Of a DNA stretch of 64,000 nt, positions 55,582 through 64,000 are shown piece after piece. Source of the stretch: Pycnopodia helianthoides (lineage: Eukaryota > Echinodermata > Asteroidea > Forcipulatida > Asteriidae); the NCBI GenBank assembly GCA_032158295.1, contig CM063251.1, positions 9,587,016 to 9,651,015 on the forward strand, in the 5' to 3' direction. The notes beneath the pieces were generated by a model. The model had not been told where the DNA came from. It ran no database searches and saw only the letters and a list, made by a program, of their open reading frames with translations. How positions within the stretch are numbered: position 1 is the first letter of the stretch; the number at the start of each line of letters is the position of its first letter. The position numbers and the translations under genes were made by a program.

Positions 55582-56402
55582 CTGGGAATAAAGTTTCTCT
55601 ACAATGTAAATGAAGTTTCAATGTTTGTTCATATTTTTACCTGATTTACAATGCTGAAATTTCGTTCATACATTCTTGATGTCCATAACTACACTTTTGA
55701 TGGGTCCACAAATAAATCCACAGATGACATTATTCCAGAAAATTTAAAGTAGACCCACGCTTTCATTTTTAACATCTTGTATAGCTTGATGTGTTAGCAT
55801 GTGTGCACATGCGCGAAATGCATAGCAACTCTGATCAACTTTCACGTCAACTAAAGCAAAATTTTGTATACTGTTTCAGTTAGTCTGGTTTCGATACTAC
55901 ACAATTTTTATTTTTATAAAGCGAAAGTGTCGATACTGTACTTGGCGATATTACTCAAGTTATTGTAAATACTTAATACCATGATGAACTTGCAACAAAC
56001 ATTATGGGCGCACATGTGCGCTTGCTTTCACATATGGAGTCAGTACAGAAAGTTACAGCAGAGATGTCAATGTTCATTCTATTTTCAACAACAATGTCAC
56101 CCAAGGATAAAGTTAACAATTCTAAACCAAGCAGTCTGGATTTCCAGACATAAGGAATATGTGAACGAGGCTTCCCCCATCAGGCATAAATATGAAGAAA
56201 AAAATCATAACATCTTTCGCAATGGTAGGGGACCTTTATACCATGGACTCTTTCGCATTGTAGACAACGAAGGAGTCCAACCTGGGCTAACATAGACACT
56301 CCAGTACAGAACGATGTAGATTTGGTGAATACTGAAACAACTCATCCACTGAATGGCTCAGCAATGTGAAGACACGACAAACAAAGCGAAGACATCTGAC
56401 TA

Positions 56403-61492
<5,090 letters not shown>

Positions 61493-61917
61493 TGTTGGAG
61501 TTCTGCTTTTCAAAAGTACTTCAAATCTGAAAATTGTAATGATTTCTTGTTTCAGTAACACAGTAAAACAACGGCCTCTTGAACTGCCACTCTATAGTAT
61601 GAAAAGTAAGCAAAAAAGTAAACAATTATATTTGCTATTTTAACCCAAACGTAATCTGTGTTCCGGTCACATCAAAGCAGTAAAAAACAAGACACATTTT
61701 GGTGGCAGCTGTTAGCTGATTCTCTGCTTTGTGTGGTTGTGCATTGTGCGTGTGCTAGCAGTTTGTTTATGAATGTGCACCCAGAAGCAAACAGCCACCA
61801 TGAATGGCATTTTGAGTTTGTTTGTAAAGATGGCTAACATTTGTGATAAACGCAAATTAAACCCCAAACCGTTTTAACTTTACGCGCAGCAGGGGTTGGT
61901 CTTAAAAATAAAACTAC

Positions 61918-62000
61918 CTTGCGCTCAGGAGCTCAAAGTTGACCCTGATTCGGTAAATCTTCAGTTTTAAGAGGTCAATCAGCATCATGACCTAACACAA
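61918..62000 (-). other. NACA: Likely NACA 5' non-coding exon
   Basis: Donor GCGCAAG|GTAGTT at 61918; the sequence above it (CTGAGCGCAAG, GGTCAACTTTGAGCTCC) has no in-frame ATG continuation. The right border, the transcription start, is a guess. Confidence 0.45.
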
Positions 62001-62210
62001 CAACATCCGCTACATTTACATTAACCCTGCATTTACAAACAAGCGTGTACAAAAGCACGCGCTTTCACAATTTATGACGTATTACTCAACACGTCTTGGG
62101 TCACCGATCACTGGTGAGGACTTAAACCGGATGTGGTTAACTTCATTCTGTCCACACACCGTGCTAAAAAAAGATAACCTGAAGTGGTTTAGCATTAAAC
62201 CATACTTCGC

Positions 62211-62485
62211 GCTGATCGTGGGAAGTCAGGGCGCCCGGCTGATCTAGCCGTGTGTGTACACAGTAAGTCATGAATATGCATAAGTGACGTCACGCGGCGC
62301 TGTATCTCGATACCCTGCTTTGCTCTCTGCATGGCAAGTCATGAATATGCATAAGACGTCACGCGGTATAACGAATAGCCGGCCGCGGGCGTCACAGGTA
62401 CTGCATGACGAAATCATGCATATTCACTTGCCACTAACACACACACGGCCAGATCAGCCAGGCGCCCTGACTTCTCACGGTCAGC
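62211..62485. mobile_element. TIR element upstream of NACA with CRE-like and octamer-like repeats
   Basis: The left arm GCTGATCGTGGGAAGTCAGG to GCCGTGTGTGT (62211-62257) is inverted at about 62440-62485 with few mismatches. Inside, CATGAATATGCATAAG followed by a GACGTCACGCGG block occurs twice (about 62269 and 62341). A third, inverted ATGCATATTCA occurs at about 62417. TGACGTCA is a CRE; ATGAATATGCA resembles paired octamer half-sites. About 200 bp from the presumed NACA start. Confidence 0.75.
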
Positions 62486-62670
62486 AGGCAGAGAATCCTA
62501 CTTAAGATGGCGGCCCCCGAGTCACGACGAACTGGAATGTAATTTTTGTACACGTTTTTTTGTTCCATTTTCAAATCATCACATCTGGACAAAGGAATCA
62601 TTTGGTTAGCCCCGTCATGTATCATAGTAATTCTTGAAATGTAAGAAAAAATATGAGTAAGTTTCAAAAG

Positions 62671-62832
62671 GGATGTTTAGAAATGGGAGAAATTTGCAAT
62701 CAAAATCTGCCAAGGTGTCAGTCAAACACTTTCTCTATTTTAAGGTGCGCACAGATGGTGGGCTGTAAATGGTGAGTGTTATGACCGATGTTAAAAGAGA
62801 GCCATAACACTACAGCCCAACAAGGTGGGCTA
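62671..62832 (-). mobile_element. TIR/MITE family T1, copy 3
   Basis: GAAATGGGAGAAATTTGCAA through GGTGCGCACAGATGGTGGGC to GCCCAACAAGGTGGGCTA: reverse complement of 47697-47857 over about 160 bp. Confidence 0.85.
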
Positions 62833-62931
62833 CACGGGCATAGGGCCAAGAAGCGGAGGGAGTCCAGCGTATTGGCACTATTTATGGGGCTATTAAGTAT
62901 TAATAATAATTATGCCCTTTGCCTCGTAATT

Positions 62932-63000
62932 TTTCGATCGCAACCGTCGGGCATGTCGGGAGGATGGACAATCATGATGGAGGGTTACGATTATCGCAAA
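62932..63000. repeat. Hairpin repeat GATAATCGTAACCCTCC, copy 4
   Basis: CGATCGCAACCGTCGGGCAT and GATGGAGGGTTACGATTATC, then GCAAA. The left arm is rearranged, so only the right arm is well kept. It lies 100 bp from T1 copy 3; at 5.5 kb the same two families also lie next to each other. Confidence 0.7.
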
Positions 63001-63789
63001 TAAATACGGCTACCGATCTAACTTACCAAACAACTGAACTAGCATGACTAGTTTGAGAGTTCCTCAAAAAGTATGGGTCGGCTCTTAAGGTCGGATTTGG
63101 CATTTTTGCCCTTTTAACACTTGGCGACCGGTGCGCGATGCACACACTACATACACACCACACATGTAAGTGTACATGTACATGTACATATTTGGTTACA
63201 TTTGCAAATGGAGGTGGAGAAAATGTTCACCTTTCGTTTGTTCAAATTATTTCAACGTTCATTAAAAATCAAGTCAATTAAAGGTTTATAAACATTCATA
63301 AGATCTTTACTATCAATTACACATTTTATATTACCTTTTCAGTTAAACGATGTTTGTGGATGATTTCCGATTAATTTTCACGTGTAGATTCGGCTCTAAC
63401 GATGGAGGAGCGATTTCATCACAAAATATCATCCACTTCGCAAGAGGGCGCTATTTTGGAATGTTTCCGATGACACCCTGTCCGATATTTTCTGCAGCAT
63501 ACTTTGTCAATGTGTTGTCAATTTCCTTCCTCCATGCAGTAATCATAGAGCAATTGAGCTCTATGGTTAATGTACATTAAATTCACACATAATCCCGTAA
63601 ATCTAATGATATAATACGTAGGCTACTCAAAGTTCACTCAATGATACTTTACATCGGCGAGTGTCAAAAAGGTAAAGATGATTAACAAACATTTTAAGAA
63701 CATACTCAAGTACGAGCAAAAATAATAAATTTCGTGGATTCGAATCTGAGTTTTGCACTTTGCTTTTTTAATTATTTTGCTGCATAAGA

Positions 63790-64000
63790 AATAAATTACG
63801 AATTTGAACATTTAAAGGAACATTACAGAATTGGCAATTGTAAAATATACTTTTGATCACAGATTTACATAAAACTTACACGGTCTAATGATGATGATAG
63901 TATAAAACACCCCTTGAAATATTTCTGTCTGAAATGCCATATTTGATGAGAAATGGATAAACTAATTTTCCGATTGGAGTTTATCGCTCAGTGAGCGTTT
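63790..64000 (-). repeat. R350 repeat, cut by the window end
   Basis: AATATTTCTGTCTGAAATGC then CATATTTGATGAGAAATG matches 57905-57940. The rest lies beyond position 64000. Confidence 0.6.

Noticed and set aside
55981..56295. 104-codon plus-strand ORF
   Set aside because: It lies antisense to the presumed NACA 3' UTR and has no recognisable domain.

Overview
This is nuclear DNA of a metazoan. All three genes are spliced with GT-AG introns of 0.2-5 kb, and the sequence between exons is A+T-rich and full of LINEs, tRNA-derived SINEs, foldback elements and minisatellites. The mix (LINE ORFs with a PHD-like finger and a 2A-type motif, a hammerhead-bearing Penelope-like repeat, many hairpin elements) suggests a marine invertebrate. 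An echinoderm, perhaps a sea star, is my guess from memory of similar repeats; it is not demonstrated.

Layout. 1-3.2 kb: a decayed minus-strand LINE (N-terminus, endonuclease and part of the RT) and a second RT scrap. 3.5-6.8 kb: minisatellites and hairpins. 6,847-21,790 (+): a complete ten-exon KLHL18 orthologue (584 aa; BTB, BACK, six kelch repeats). 22-30 kb: no gene seen, only foldback, TIR and LINE-tail repeats. 30,208-49,747 (-): a Lifeguard/TMBIM gene of ten coding exons plus a likely 33-nt extra exon. Its introns hold a nearly intact LINE (+ strand) with a GDIESNPGP 2A-like motif, Penelope-like repeats with a recognisable hammerhead fold, a hAT element with a perfect 8-bp target duplication, and a Harbinger-like element with a Myb/SANT-like segment. 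50-56 kb: hairpin-tailed repeats, a 161-bp near-perfect palindrome and two unassigned minus-strand exon candidates. 56,403-62,000 (-): a complete NACA gene (208 aa, six coding exons). 62-64 kb: its upstream region, containing a TIR element with CRE-like and octamer-like motifs, then more repeats.

The genes are ordinary conserved cell-biology genes (CUL3 ubiquitin-ligase adaptor, calcium-leak/anti-apoptotic membrane protein, ribosome-associated chaperone). KLHL18 and the Lifeguard gene are convergent; the Lifeguard gene and NACA are tandem. I see no functional link between them. The novelty is in the repeats. The best candidate for something undescribed is a family of about 0.5-kb elements that end in a long hairpin. 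It has two subfamilies whose hairpin arms differ in sequence but stay self-complementary. All coordinates come from reading splice sites and frames by eye, with no database search.
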